Positions 1 through 8,886 of a stretch of DNA of 64,000 bases are shown here, one piece after another. Position 1 is the first letter of the stretch. Each line of letters opens with the position of its first letter. Both the position numbers and the translations under genes were made by a program. The notes beneath the pieces were generated by a model. It saw only the letters and a program-made list of their open reading frames with translations. It was not told the DNA's origin and did no database searches. Origin of the DNA: Chryseobacterium oranimense (GTDB lineage Bacteria > Bacteroidota > Bacteroidia > Flavobacteriales > Weeksellaceae); assembly GCF_900129755.1 (NCBI RefSeq), contig NZ_FQWT01000006.1, positions 124,001 through 188,000 of the forward strand. Reading direction: 5' to 3'.

Positions 1-1185
1 ATTAATAGTAGTTTTTCCATCCTTATCTCTTAATGGGAACATAATTCCTACACTAAAAATATTTTTGTTACTTGTAAAAGTAGTTGTACCAGGTGTAATA
101 AATTCTTTGTTTTGATAACTTATATCCATACCTATCAAATTATTCTGACCAAGAGGTATAAATCCAAGCACCTGCACAGATATATCTCTTTTATATTTTT
201 GTTTAAGGGTACTCATGTTGGTAATATAAACACTTTGTTCCTCCACATCATAATAAACAGTATTGTTTGTTCCGTTTTCGTATTGAATTTTGTTCCAGTC
301 TACAGTCGAAAAGATTTCGGAAAGAGAGGTCTTTTTTGAATATGAAAGTTGAGCATTGATATATACACCCAAACCATTACTTCGCCCATAGAAAAGATTT
401 CCGGAAAATGAAAAATAACCTCCACTGATCCGCTTATTTATAGGATCCATAACTGAATTCTGCACATTAATGCTGTCAATTATCTTGAGTTTATCTTCGG
501 AATACCCTACATCTAGTTTTGTCCATGCCAAGAGTTTTGCAGTCCACACATTTTTGTATAAAATATTTTCGACTTTTTCAACTTCCTGATGATAAAGTTC
601 TTTATAATCAAGCTGTCCAGACTCTATTTTTTCCAATTCATCTTTAGGTTGTAATTTTTCTTCTACTTTGTTTTTTACCAGTTCATAGATCTTTTTATTT
701 TTTTTCCGAGCTTCTTCCGGCAATCCAATGTAACGATACTTGGAAACCAGAAGAGCAGTCCAGCTTGCTCCTACTCTCAAAAGTTTTCGGTTAGAAAAAT
801 CAAAAAAACCATCATTATTAAGTTTACCACTGGCATTAATTGCAAAAATATGCTTAAATTTTTCTTCGTCTTTTTTTTCAGGAATATAAATGATTGGACT
901 GAATGAAAAGCTCTGTTCATTTTTGTCAACAGAAAGTGCTGCGTATTTTCCTACTTGATTAGTTTCTGTAGATCCTGTAACAAGCATAGAAAAATCTTTC
1001 TTAACCATTTTATTGTACGTATAAGCTGATACAATTGGGGAGTAAGAACCATTATTTTGTGAAACAAAAGCTGAATCTTTTGTAACCAATATTTTTAGCA
1101 TTTTCTTTTTTTCATCTGTTGAGATCTGTTGAGATTTGATCATTCCTACCCAAAGCAGGAACAGCATTAATAAATAAGTTTTCAT
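1..1185 (-). CDS. Secreted hypothetical protein, probable outer-membrane beta-structure (3' end outside window)
   Basis: Read on the minus strand, an open frame of 395 codons starts with ATG at 1185 and reaches base 1 without a stop, so the C-terminus is missing. The N-terminus (MKTYLLMLFLLWVGMIKSQ) is a typical signal peptide with cleavage probably after residue 18. The middle is rich in Lys/Glu (around residues 155-205) and may be helical. The last ~100 residues alternate polar and hydrophobic positions (for example ISVQVLGFIPLGQNNLIGMD), which suggests beta strands as in an outer-membrane barrel. I do not recognise the family. An upstream stretch on the same strand resembles its leader and start (see 1385-1526). 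No function is assigned; the CDS is clear but role and exact end are unknown. Confidence 0.75.
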   Translation of the reverse strand, partial: MKTYLLMLFLLWVGMIKSQQISTDEKKKMLKILVTKDSAFVSQNNGSYSPIVSAYTYNKMVKKDFSMLVTGSTETNQVGKYAALSVDKNEQSFSFSPIIYIPEKKDEEKFKHIFAINASGKLNNDGFFDFSNRKLLRVGASWTALLVSKYRYIGLPEEARKKNKKIYELVKNKVEEKLQPKDELEKIESGQLDYKELYHQEVEKVENILYKNVWTAKLLAWTKLDVGYSEDKLKIIDSINVQNSVMDPINKRISGGYFSFSGNLFYGRSNGLGVYINAQLSYSKKTSLSEIFSTVDWNKIQYENGTNNTVYYDVEEQSVYITNMSTLKQKYKRDISVQVLGFIPLGQNNLIGMDISYQNKEFITPGTTTFTSNKNIFSVGIMFPLRDKDGKTTIN

Positions 1186-1300
1186 GGCTATTAGTTTTCC
1201 ACAAAGTTTCAAATTTCATGAAGACAAGTAAAGTACCCGTTCGGGTGATTTTTAAAGCCCGGAAGAAGGTGAAAAAAGAATGACAGGATATAAAAGAAAA

Positions 1301-1326
1301 AGCCTCCACAGCAACGAGAGGCTTAT
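1301..1326 (-). terminator. Rho-independent terminator-like hairpin (minus strand)
   Basis: AAGCCTC and GAGGCTT form a 7-bp stem around an 11-nt loop; on the minus strand it is followed by a T-rich run. No intact minus-strand gene lies directly upstream of it, only the gene-like remnant at 1385-1526, so it probably once ended that gene. Confidence 0.45.
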
Positions 1327-1384
1327 TAGTTTATCATTTTCAAACAACTAAAAAAGAAAAGAGTAAACTGTTTTATAACATCAT

Positions 1385-1526
1385 TTAATAACTTTCAATA
1401 ATTAAAGCCATTTGTACAGACTGTCGCCATTTATTCAATGACGGATAATTTTTTCTCAATTTATAACAAACTACAGAAAAAAATAAATCATTAAACAAAA
1501 CGGAATAGAATAAATTGAGTTTCCCT
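1385..1526 (-). pseudogene. Possible decayed paralogue of the 1-1185 gene
   Basis: The minus-strand sequence at about 1528-1570 resembles the leader of the 1-1185 gene: both contain AAACTTTGT followed by an AACTAATA motif, then CCAGGGAAACT here against CCATGAAAACT there. The ATG position has become AGG. Downstream, a frame ending at 1385 encodes a plausible C-terminal tail (contains NYPSLNKWRQSVQMALIIES) but has no start codon. This looks like the two ends of a gene with the middle deleted. The resemblance is short and could be coincidental. Confidence 0.3.
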
Positions 1527-1630
1527 GGTTATTAGTTCCTACAAAGTTTGGAATTTTATCAAAGTAAAAAAATCCCCCTTTTGTGGTATTTTGTAAGTAT
1601 TTTGGTTATTTTAGCTAAAACTAATTATTC

Positions 1631-2404
1631 ATGGGGAACTCAGAACAAAAACATCCTCTCATTGAAATCTGGAATACTTATCCAGGCGTCAGGAGAGACA
1701 GGAAGATTCTAGATAAGCCACCCATTGAGCGCATCATTGGTGAAATGTTTGCCATAGGTGAATTTTATTATTATGCTTTGAATCTTACCAACAGTACACT
1801 TTCGCATCATCACGAAAACATTCTTAAGCTTCACGGCCTGTCCTCTTACCCTGAAAACTTAAAAGAGGTCATCGATCTTACGCATCCTGATGATATTGAA
1901 TTTGTGATTAAAGCTGAGCAGGTCCTTGTCAACAAAATTACAGAGATTGGCCTGGAAAGCCAGCTTTACATAAAAGGCAGCTATTGTTTCAGAATGAAAA
2001 CAGCAGACGGAAATTATGAGCTGTTCCATCATCAGTCCATTATTACAATGGAAGACGAAGCCGGAATTCCCATACAGTCTATAAATATTCACACCAATAT
2101 CCACCATATCACAAAAGAAAATCCCTATACTGTCCTGGTTTCAGGAATAGGCCCGAGAAATGATTTCCACCAGGTAAAGCTGGATTGTTTCTCGAAACCG
2201 GAAAACTTTTCGGAGCATTTAACAAAAAGAGAAATGGAAATTCTGTCCCTCATTGCAAAAGGATATTCCGGACCGGAAATAGCACAGGCATTGATCCTGT
2301 CTGAACATACGATAAGGACACACAGGAAAAATATTCTGCGGAAAACAAATTCAAGGAACAGTAAAGAGCTCGTTAAGAAAGCATTTGAAAAAGGACTTAT
2401 ATAA
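1631..2404 (+). CDS. LuxR-type transcriptional regulator with PAS-like sensor domain
   Basis: 257 residues. Residues ~45-160 resemble a PAS fold: an HHHENILKLHG segment, a DLTHPDDIEFV stretch typical of PAS boundaries, then strands ending in QSINIHTNI. Residues ~195-257 are a LuxR/GerE helix-turn-helix: LTKREMEILSLIAKGYS begins the domain and SEHTIRTHRKNILRKTN contains the recognition helix. The protein has no receiver domain, transmembrane segment or signal peptide, so it is probably a cytoplasmic one-component regulator sensing a small ligand or redox state. The architecture is common in Chryseobacterium-like genomes. Target genes are unknown; the next gene (MpaB-type oxygenase, 89 bases downstream on the same strand) is a candidate by position only. 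Confidence 0.85.
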   Translation: MGNSEQKHPLIEIWNTYPGVRRDRKILDKPPIERIIGEMFAIGEFYYYALNLTNSTLSHHHENILKLHGLSSYPENLKEVIDLTHPDDIEFVIKAEQVLVNKITEIGLESQLYIKGSYCFRMKTADGNYELFHHQSIITMEDEAGIPIQSINIHTNIHHITKENPYTVLVSGIGPRNDFHQVKLDCFSKPENFSEHLTKREMEILSLIAKGYSGPEIAQALILSEHTIRTHRKNILRKTNSRNSKELVKKAFEKGLI

Positions 2405-2475
2405 AATAATTTGTGTAATTAAATAAAACCCCGCAGGAACACTGATAAATCTCACCAGAAAATTTCGGTGCAAAA

Positions 2476-2493
2476 CTTGTATTTTTATACAAG
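2476..2493 (+). promoter_or_regulatory. Perfect hairpin abutting the start codon of the oxygenase gene
   Basis: CTTGTAT-TTTT-ATACAAG, a 7-bp perfect inverted repeat, ends at the base before ATG 2494. It also contains TATTTTTA, one mismatch from the -7 consensus TAnnTTTG. It could be an operator over the promoter core of a nearly leaderless transcript, or an mRNA hairpin hiding the start. Confidence 0.4.
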
Positions 2494-3690
2494 ATGGACA
2501 AACCGATTATACAACCGCGATTTAAAGATTCCCCTCATTTCAGGAATTTCTGGGAAAAAGGCAACGGAAAGCAGCTTATTGATTTTTCCGGTGCAGAAGT
2601 GAGCTTTAACAACTTTGATCAGTTCTCACCTTATTTTTATCATGTTGATGAAATGGGTGATCAGGTAGTAAAAGATGTTTATCTGGCTAAAAAATTTCAC
2701 GAAGCATCCCGAGAAATTGAAGGTTACATCCGTAACGGCGTTTCTGAAGCAGACAACGTTCCTGAAAGTGTAAAAAAGCTCTTCACTCAAACCCAGAAAA
2801 TTCCCGATTGGCTTGATTATAATCTCCTGAAGAATGGAGCAGAACTCTGCATGCGAAGCAATCTGGATTCCCTGATCTCTTTAAGGGATTACTGTCTGAT
2901 GGGCGGTTACGATTATGCTTATCTGAATAAACCGCTTGTTGCTACAGAAGCACTGAAAAAAGGTGCTGTAAAACGTCTTTCGGAAACACTGGATTTCTGG
3001 GTAAACGCTACCCGTTACGACGCATTGGAACTTCATGCAAAGGGCTATGAATTTGCTATCAAAACCCGTCTGATCCATTCTTACGCAAGGCTTTCCATAA
3101 AGAAGTATTACAAGGAATGGGATACGGAAAGCTGGGGCGAACCTATCAATTCCTGGGACATGATGGCAACGTATATCGGCTTCAGCCTTGTTTTTCTGCA
3201 TAGTCTTCAAAAATTAGGAAATACTTTTTCTGCTGAAGAAGAGGAAGGAATTTTTCACCTTTGGAAATACGTAGGCTATTTGCTGGGAATACCGGAACAG
3301 CTTCTTCCGGACAATAAAAAACAGGCAACGGAATATTTCTATCTCTGGACTTCCGTTCAGCCGCCGTCCGATAAAGATTCTATTTTACTCGCCCATTCCT
3401 TACTGAATGAATCCCTGGAAAACCCGATTTTAAAATTCAAATTTGAAAGGAAAAATCTCAGATATCTTCATATCTGCTGTACATGGTTCCTTTTGGATGA
3501 TGAAGTTTGTAAAAGGCTTGAAATCCCTGATGTTTCTGCCAAAAATCTGTTTCCAAAAACGAAGATGGTCATCAATAAAGTATATGATAAATTCGTAAGC
3601 AGGGAAGCCAGAATAAAAAAAGGAAATAAGGACCAGATGAAAGTACTGGAAGATTATCTGAGGATCACCAAAAATTCAAATTTTCACTAG
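2494..3690 (+). CDS. MpaB/rubber-oxygenase family protein (DUF2236-type)
   Basis: 398 residues, no signal peptide. The central region (residues ~125-270) fits the DUF2236/MpaB catalytic domain: LMGGYDYAYLNKPLVATEA, then FWVNATRYDALELHAKGYEF, a KTRLIHSYAR helix with the conserved His and Arg, and NSWDMMATYIGFSLVFLHSL. Members of this family include latex-clearing protein and fungal MpaB and are haem-dependent or putative oxygenases acting on hydrophobic substrates. The substrate in Bacteroidota is unknown. It follows the LuxR/PAS regulator on the same strand. Family assignment is confident; enzymatic activity is inferred. Confidence 0.8.
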   Translation: MDKPIIQPRFKDSPHFRNFWEKGNGKQLIDFSGAEVSFNNFDQFSPYFYHVDEMGDQVVKDVYLAKKFHEASREIEGYIRNGVSEADNVPESVKKLFTQTQKIPDWLDYNLLKNGAELCMRSNLDSLISLRDYCLMGGYDYAYLNKPLVATEALKKGAVKRLSETLDFWVNATRYDALELHAKGYEFAIKTRLIHSYARLSIKKYYKEWDTESWGEPINSWDMMATYIGFSLVFLHSLQKLGNTFSAEEEEGIFHLWKYVGYLLGIPEQLLPDNKKQATEYFYLWTSVQPPSDKDSILLAHSLLNESLENPILKFKFERKNLRYLHICCTWFLLDDEVCKRLEIPDVSAKNLFPKTKMVINKVYDKFVSREARIKKGNKDQMKVLEDYLRITKNSNFH

Positions 3691-3867
3691 AAAAATTTCC
3701 CGCAAAACCTTCTGTAAAAGTGTAAAAATGTGATTTTTATGCGTTCAATCATAAGATCCGGCATTGCTTTTGTGATGAATCGTAACCGCTATAAAAATTT
3801 ATCATTTTTTAACTCTAAAAATAGTTTTTCAAACCAAATAATATTAGCTTTTGATGTTAAAATTATG

Positions 3868-3875
3868 TATTTTTG
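3868..3875 (+). promoter_or_regulatory. Candidate -7 element of the recA promoter
   Basis: TATTTTTG matches the Bacteroidota -7 consensus TAnnTTTG, 19 bases before the recA ATG. A TTTG lies at 3850-3853, but only 14 bases upstream instead of the usual ~19, so the -33 part is unclear. No SOS-box-like palindrome is evident. Confidence 0.4.
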
Positions 3876-3894
3876 AGAAATTATTTTAATAGAG

Positions 3895-4899
3895 ATGAGT
3901 AACATTGATGATAAGAAGAAAGCACTTGCTTTAGTGCTTGACAAGCTAGATAAAACATACGGAAAAGGGACTGTAATGACGTTGGGTGATGATTCTGTAG
4001 ACAATACCATAGAGGTAATTCCTTCAGGATCTCTGGGACTTGACATCGCACTAGGTGTTGGTGGCTATCCAAGAGGAAGAATCATCGAAATATACGGTCC
4101 TGAATCTTCAGGTAAAACAACATTAACCCTTCATGCTATTGCTGAAGCACAGAAAGCAGGCGGTATTGCAGCATTCATTGATGCGGAGCACGCTTTCGAC
4201 AGAACTTACGCAGCTAAGCTGGGAATTGATCTGGAAAACCTTATCATTTCACAGCCGGACAACGGTGAGCAGGCTTTGGAAATTGCTGATAACCTTATCC
4301 GTTCAGGAGCTATTGACATTGTAGTTATCGACTCGGTGGCAGCCCTTACTCCAAAAGCGGAAATTGAAGGTGAAATGGGAGATTCCAAAATGGGTCTTCA
4401 CGCAAGACTGATGTCTCAGGCATTAAGAAAACTTACAGCAACCATTTCAAGAACAAAATGTACCGTGATCTTCATCAACCAGTTGAGGGAGAAAATCGGT
4501 GTAATGTTCGGGAACCCTGAAACGACCACCGGTGGTAACGCCCTGAAATTTTATGCTTCTGTAAGACTGGACATCAGAAAAGCAAGCGCACCGATCAAAA
4601 ACGGTGACGAAGCTATCGGAAGCCGTGTAAAGGTGAAGATCGTGAAAAACAAAGTAGCTCCTCCTTTCAAGCAGGCAGAATTTGACATTATGTACGGTGA
4701 AGGAGTTTCCAAAGTAGGTGAAATCCTTGATACTGCCGTAGACATGGGAGTTGTGAAGAAAAGCGGCTCTTGGTTCAGCTATGAGGAAACAAAATTGGGT
4801 CAGGGACGTGATGCGGTGAAGGATGTTTTAAGAGACAATCCTGAGCTTGCTGAGGAACTTGAAAACAAGATCAAGGAAGAAATGAAAAACAAAAAATAA
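3895..4899 (+). CDS. recA: Recombinase RecA
   Basis: 334 residues, standard length. RecA binds single-stranded DNA with ATP, drives strand exchange, and activates LexA-type autocleavage where present. Visible signatures: Walker [10 protein letters not shown] at residues 68-76; Walker B-like [12 protein letters not shown]; the family signature [23 protein letters not shown] with loop-2 region [20 protein letters not shown]; and an acidic/basic C-terminus ([18 protein letters not shown]). The gene stands alone, with a strong terminator straight after it and an AT-rich upstream region. Start ATG 3895 gives the expected N-terminus ([20 protein letters not shown]). Confidence 0.98.
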   Translation: MSNIDDKKKALALVLDKLDKTYGKGTVMTLGDDSVDNTIEVIPSGSLGLDIALGVGGYPRGRIIEIYGPESSGKTTLTLHAIAEAQKAGGIAAFIDAEHAFDRTYAAKLGIDLENLIISQPDNGEQALEIADNLIRSGAIDIVVIDSVAALTPKAEIEGEMGDSKMGLHARLMSQALRKLTATISRTKCTVIFINQLREKIGVMFGNPETTTGGNALKFYASVRLDIRKASAPIKNGDEAIGSRVKVKIVKNKVAPPFKQAEFDIMYGEGVSKVGEILDTAVDMGVVKKSGSWFSYEETKLGQGRDAVKDVLRDNPELAEELENKIKEEMKNKK

Positions 4900-4904
4900 G
4901 TAAT

Positions 4905-4940
4905 AAAAACGGTCTGAAATTCAGACCGTTTTTATTTTTA
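4905..4940 (+). terminator. recA terminator
   Basis: AAAAACGGTCTGA / TCAGACCGTTTTT, a 13-bp perfect stem with a 3-nt loop followed by T-rich sequence, six bases after the recA stop. Confidence 0.9.
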
Positions 4941-4971
4941 ACTTTATATCCGCCAAAGCACATCGAGATAA

Positions 4972-5826
4972 ATGATTACTGATTATAAAAAAATTGATCT
5001 GTTCGGAAAAACATTCATTCAGAAAGTGGATGTACAATCTCCTTTTGAATTTACCTTTCCGGTTGCCGAGCAGGCGTGCTTTTTATATATGCTGACAGGC
5101 GAAATGCAGTATCAGTCTGAGGATATCCTTACCGATATTCCTACCAGACATTCATTGTTACTCAACTGTATCAATTCCGGAAATCATATCCATAATTCAA
5201 ATGCTGACATTAAAGGTGAAGTTGTGATCGTAACCTTCCATCCGGATATATTAAAGAAGATCTATGAAAGAGAACTTCCCCTGATCCTTCAGCCGGGTGG
5301 CAAAGCAACTAACCAGTTGAGCGGAAAAATAAACAATGATTTCCTGATTCATAAATATATTGAAGGTCTTCTCTTCTATTTTGAAAATCCGGCTTTGGTC
5401 AATGATGAGATCCTGATTTTAAAACTAAAAGAAATTATCCTTCTGCTTTCCCAAACACAAGAGGCAGAGACCATACAGGCTATATTATCTCAGCTTTTCT
5501 CGCCGACATCTTATACGTTCAAACAGATTATAGAAGCCCATTTGTTTTCGCCGGTAAGCATTGAAGAGCTGGCGCAGAAAACCAATTTAAGCGTTTCTTC
5601 GTTTAAAAGGGAATTTAAAAAATTATACGATAACTCTCCCGCCAGTTACCTTAAAACCAAAAGACTGGAAAGAGCGGCAGAATTATTGCTGATTTCCGGC
5701 GAACGCATTTCCAATATCGCTTTTGAGTGTGGATTCAATGATCTGGCTAATTTTACCAAAAGTTTTCATGACAAATACAATACTTCCCCTACACATTATC
5801 GATCCAAGGTAAACAAGGAAGATTAA
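4972..5826 (+). CDS. AraC-family transcriptional regulator
   Basis: 284 residues. The C-terminal ~100 residues (about 182-282) carry the two AraC helix-turn-helix motifs: SIEELAQKTNLSVSSFKREF, then RISNIAFECGFNDLANFTKS ending in the typical YNTSPTHYR. The N-terminal part (1-170) is a cupin-like ligand domain with FLYMLTGEMQYQSED and the strand NSGNHIHNS. It is probably a cytoplasmic activator or repressor responding to a small molecule. The small membrane-protein gene 144 bases downstream on the same strand may be its target; that is inferred from position only. Confidence 0.88.
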   Translation: MITDYKKIDLFGKTFIQKVDVQSPFEFTFPVAEQACFLYMLTGEMQYQSEDILTDIPTRHSLLLNCINSGNHIHNSNADIKGEVVIVTFHPDILKKIYERELPLILQPGGKATNQLSGKINNDFLIHKYIEGLLFYFENPALVNDEILILKLKEIILLLSQTQEAETIQAILSQLFSPTSYTFKQIIEAHLFSPVSIEELAQKTNLSVSSFKREFKKLYDNSPASYLKTKRLERAAELLLISGERISNIAFECGFNDLANFTKSFHDKYNTSPTHYRSKVNKED

Positions 5827-5970
5827 TTTTTTATTCAAATCTTTTCCACGTTAGTTCAGCAAGTTTTTCTTGAACCAAACAGACAGATAATTGAACTTTT
5901 TTACAAAATTTTTTTTCTGTTTCTGTTGCAATTTTGTCAACAGTAATTCAACAATCAAAAAATTAAAATT

Positions 5971-6459
5971 ATGGGACTATCGTATTTGGGAATTTTCCAT
6001 ACCGCTATTGGTATTATTGCTATTGTGGCAGCTGTTACAGATTTTATAAAAAAAGGGAAAATTGATCTGAGCTCGCCTTCCGGAAAAATTTATTTTTACT
6101 TAACACTCATCACGTCACTTACTGCTTTAGGATTATCCAAACATGGAGGATTTAATCCGGGACATATTTTTGCCCTTTTCATCGTTGTTTTAATATTGAT
6201 CGCTTATTTTCTTCACAGTAAAAAGCAAGGAAACAACAGAGCCCGTTTCTTTGAAACCTTTCTTCTCTCCTTCAGTTTTTTCTTATCATTGGTTCCTACC
6301 GTTAATGAGACTTTTACACGTGTTCCGGTTGGGCATCCATTAGCTAAAGCTCCTACAGATGCAATCATTGGACAAACACTTCTTGCTCTTTTTGTACTGT
6401 TTATTATAGGTTTCTTTTTTCAGTTCAGGAAACAAAGAAGAATCAATAAATCGGCATAA
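5971..6459 (+). CDS. Small multi-pass membrane protein, function unknown
   Basis: 162 residues with about five hydrophobic segments: residues ~5-25, 40-56, 64-82, 95-110 and 133-152. A GLSKHGGFNPGHIFAL loop carries two His between segments 2 and 3, and a VPVGHPLAKAPTD loop precedes the last helix. It loosely resembles DUF2306-type small membrane proteins, but I cannot name the family. The C-terminus is basic (FRKQRRINKS), placing it inside by the positive-inside rule. It lies directly behind an AraC regulator and before htpG, in an apparently separate transcription unit. The CDS is clearly real; function is unassigned. Confidence 0.75.
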   Translation: MGLSYLGIFHTAIGIIAIVAAVTDFIKKGKIDLSSPSGKIYFYLTLITSLTALGLSKHGGFNPGHIFALFIVVLILIAYFLHSKKQGNNRARFFETFLLSFSFFLSLVPTVNETFTRVPVGHPLAKAPTDAIIGQTLLALFVLFIIGFFFQFRKQRRINKSA

Positions 6460-6582
6460 ATTCTTATAGCTAAATTTTCAGTTTTTAAAATATTTCCTCA
6501 AAAATCAATGCCATTCTGTCACATTCTGACGCATGGTATTTTTTTTGAGTCAGGAATAGAAAATTAAAAAACAAAAATTATT

Positions 6583-8475
6583 ATGACTAAAGGAAATATT
6601 AATGTATCTGTGGAAAATATTTTCCCGCTTATTAAAAAATTTCTTTACAGTGACCACGAAATATTCCTGAGAGAACTAATTTCCAATGCAACGGATGCTA
6701 CCTTAAAACTAAAGCATTTAACAAGCATCGGGGAAGCAAAAGTTGAATACGGAAATCCGAAGATTGAAGTTAAAGTTGACAAGGAAAACAAAACACTTCA
6801 TATCATCGATCAGGGTATCGGGATGACTGCTGAAGAAGTTGAGAAATACATCAACCAGGTTGCTTTTTCAGGAGCTGAGGAATTCCTTGAGAAATATAAG
6901 GACACAGCGAAAGATGCAGGAATTATCGGACACTTCGGTCTTGGTTTCTATTCAGCATTTATGGTAGCTGAAAAAGTGGAAATCATCACAAAGTCTTACA
7001 AAGATGAACCTGCCGTAAGATGGATCTGTGACGGAAGCCCGGAATTCACCCTTGAAGAAACAACGGATAAAACTGACAGAGGAACGGAAATCGTTCTTCA
7101 TATTGCAGAAGATTCTACGGAATTCCTTGAAGAAGGAAAGATTCGTGAACTGCTTTTAAAATATAATAAATTCATGCCTGTTCCTATTAAGTTCGGAACA
7201 AAAACCCACACCCTTCCGTTACCGGAAGATGCTCCTGAAGATGCTGTGGCTGAAACGGAAGAAGTAGACAATATCATCAACAATCCTACTCCGGCATGGA
7301 CTATTGCGCCAAGCGAACTGACGAATGAGGATTATATGAAGTTCTATCATGAATTGTATCCGATGCAGTTTGAGGAGCCTTTATTCAATATTCACCTGAA
7401 TGTTGATTATCCTTTCAATCTTACCGGAATTTTATTCTTCCCTAAAATAAGCAACAATTTAAATATTGATAAGGATAAAATCCAGCTATACCAGAACCAG
7501 GTATTCGTAACGGATGAAGTGAAAGGCATTGTTCCGGATTTCCTTATGCTTCTGAGAGGTGTAATAGATTCTCCGGACATTCCGTTGAACGTTTCCCGTT
7601 CTTATCTTCAGGCAGATGGTGCGGTGAAGAAAATTTCTTCCTATATCACCAAAAAAGTAGCTGATAAGATGTCTTCTCTGATCAACGAAAACCGTGAAGA
7701 TTATGAGAAAAAATGGAATGATATCAAGATCGTTATCGAATATGGAATCATCACAGAAGAGAAATTTGCAGAAAAGGCAGATAAATTTACCTTGTATCCT
7801 ACCACAGACGGAAAGTACTTCCTGTGGAATGAATTACTGGAAAAAATTCAGCCTTCGCAGACCGATAAAGATGGTAACACAGTAATTCTGTATGCTACCA
7901 ATGCAGACGAACAGCACAGCTACATTCAGGCAGCAAACGATAAGGGTTATGAAGTTCTGCTATTAGATTCTCCTGTGATTTCACATGTCATCCAGAAACT
8001 GGAAACTACGAAAGAGAAAGTATCATTTGCCAGAGTGGATGCAGACCATATCAATAACCTCATCAAAAAGGATGAGCCGATTATTTCCAAGCTAAATGAA
8101 ACTGAAAAAGAAGCTTTAAAGAAAGACGTTGAAGAGGCTGTAAAAGACGCCAAATTCACTGTGCAGCTTGAGGATCTTGACAGCAGTGATGCTCCGTTTA
8201 CCATCACTCAGCCTGAATTCATGAGAAGAATGAAGGAGATGCAGGCAACCGGAGGCGGAGGTATGTTCGGAATGGGAGGATTCCCGGAGATGTATAATCT
8301 TGTGGTGAATTCAAACAGTGAGCTTTCCAACCAGATTCTGAAGACAGAAAATGCTGAGGAAAAAGAAAACCTTATCAGGTATGCTCTGGATCTTGCGAAA
8401 CTTTCCCAAAATCTATTGAAAGGAAAAGACCTTACAGATTTTATCCAGAGAAGCTACAAGCAACTGGAGAAATAA
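6583..8475 (+). CDS. htpG: Molecular chaperone HtpG (bacterial Hsp90)
   Basis: 630 residues, the normal length for bacterial Hsp90. It is a cytosolic ATP-dependent dimeric chaperone. N-terminal GHKL ATPase motifs are visible: LFLRELISNATDA-type motif (EIFLRELISNATDAT, residues ~26-40), DQGIGMTAEEV, and GHFGLGFYSAFMVA. The middle domain has FNLTGILFFPK and PLNVSRSYLQ with the conserved Arg. The C-terminal dimerisation domain contains a glycine-rich FMRRMKEMQATGGGGMFGMG segment, longer in Gly than E. coli HtpG. It is a single gene closed by a terminator. Confidence 0.97.
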   Translation: MTKGNINVSVENIFPLIKKFLYSDHEIFLRELISNATDATLKLKHLTSIGEAKVEYGNPKIEVKVDKENKTLHIIDQGIGMTAEEVEKYINQVAFSGAEEFLEKYKDTAKDAGIIGHFGLGFYSAFMVAEKVEIITKSYKDEPAVRWICDGSPEFTLEETTDKTDRGTEIVLHIAEDSTEFLEEGKIRELLLKYNKFMPVPIKFGTKTHTLPLPEDAPEDAVAETEEVDNIINNPTPAWTIAPSELTNEDYMKFYHELYPMQFEEPLFNIHLNVDYPFNLTGILFFPKISNNLNIDKDKIQLYQNQVFVTDEVKGIVPDFLMLLRGVIDSPDIPLNVSRSYLQADGAVKKISSYITKKVADKMSSLINENREDYEKKWNDIKIVIEYGIITEEKFAEKADKFTLYPTTDGKYFLWNELLEKIQPSQTDKDGNTVILYATNADEQHSYIQAANDKGYEVLLLDSPVISHVIQKLETTKEKVSFARVDADHINNLIKKDEPIISKLNETEKEALKKDVEEAVKDAKFTVQLEDLDSSDAPFTITQPEFMRRMKEMQATGGGGMFGMGGFPEMYNLVVNSNSELSNQILKTENAEEKENLIRYALDLAKLSQNLLKGKDLTDFIQRSYKQLEK

Positions 8476-8498
8476 TAATATTACATAAACAATAAGAC

Positions 8499-8526
8499 TG
8501 CTCTCATTTTGGGAGCAATTTTTTTA
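8499..8526 (+). terminator. htpG terminator
   Basis: TGCTCTC / GGGAGCA stem (one G-U pair) with an ATTTT loop and a T7 tract, starting 23 bases after the htpG stop. Confidence 0.8.
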
Positions 8527-8551
8527 TGTGCATCTGCCAAACTATACACTA

Positions 8552-8708
8552 TTGTCATTGCGAGCGCAGCAAAGCAATCTCTTAAATCATCTTAATTACT
8601 AAACTTAATGGTTTATTTTGAAACATTAAGGATAGATAAGGTTTTAAGAATATTAAGTTTAAACTTCGTTCTTAAGATGAGATTGCTTCGTTGCGCTCGC
8701 AATGACAA
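8552..8708 (+). repeat. MITE/REP-like palindromic element, copy 1
   Basis: A 157-bp non-coding element with long terminal inverted repeats: left end TTGTCATTGCGAGCGCAGC..., right end its near-complement ending in GCGCTCGCAATGACAA. The arms continue to pair through GCAATCTC. A second, 134-bp copy at 10037-10170 lies in the opposite orientation and shares the interior (contains TTAATGGTTTATTTTGAAAC). This fits a non-autonomous mobile element or REP-like unit; no transposase is in the window. Confidence 0.8.
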
Positions 8709-8840
8709 ATTGTGGTGATGGGGTGTAATGATTTTAAAGAAAAATATCAATGTATTGATGTGAATATTTTAATAAAATCAACTTTCTGTATATTTTCTGC
8801 TAAATACAAAGAACCTGACCCATATTTTTTCCATTTTTTA

Positions 8841-8871
8841 TTGTACATTTTAAGGTTTTTTTCCATTTTTG
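8841..8871 (+). promoter_or_regulatory. Promoter of the XRE gene, overlapping direct repeats
   Basis: TTG (8841-8843), 20-base spacer, CATTTTTG (8864-8871, one off TAnnTTTG). Two direct repeats of the type TTTTTTCCATTTTT (from 8825 and from 8858), about three helical turns apart, overlap it; the second includes the -7 box, a layout that suits autorepression by the HTH protein. Confidence 0.5.
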
Positions 8872-8886
8872 TATAAAATGCCGGAT

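Larger units (their letters stand above)
1186..1630. other. Gene-free divergent intergenic region
   Basis: It holds the leader of the 1-1185 gene, the hairpin at 1301-1326 and the possible gene remnant. Just before the plus-strand LuxR-type gene lie two direct TATTTTG copies (1587-1593, 1598-1604) and a near copy TATTTTA (1607-1613), which may be promoter or operator elements. No further gene is seen. Confidence 0.5.
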
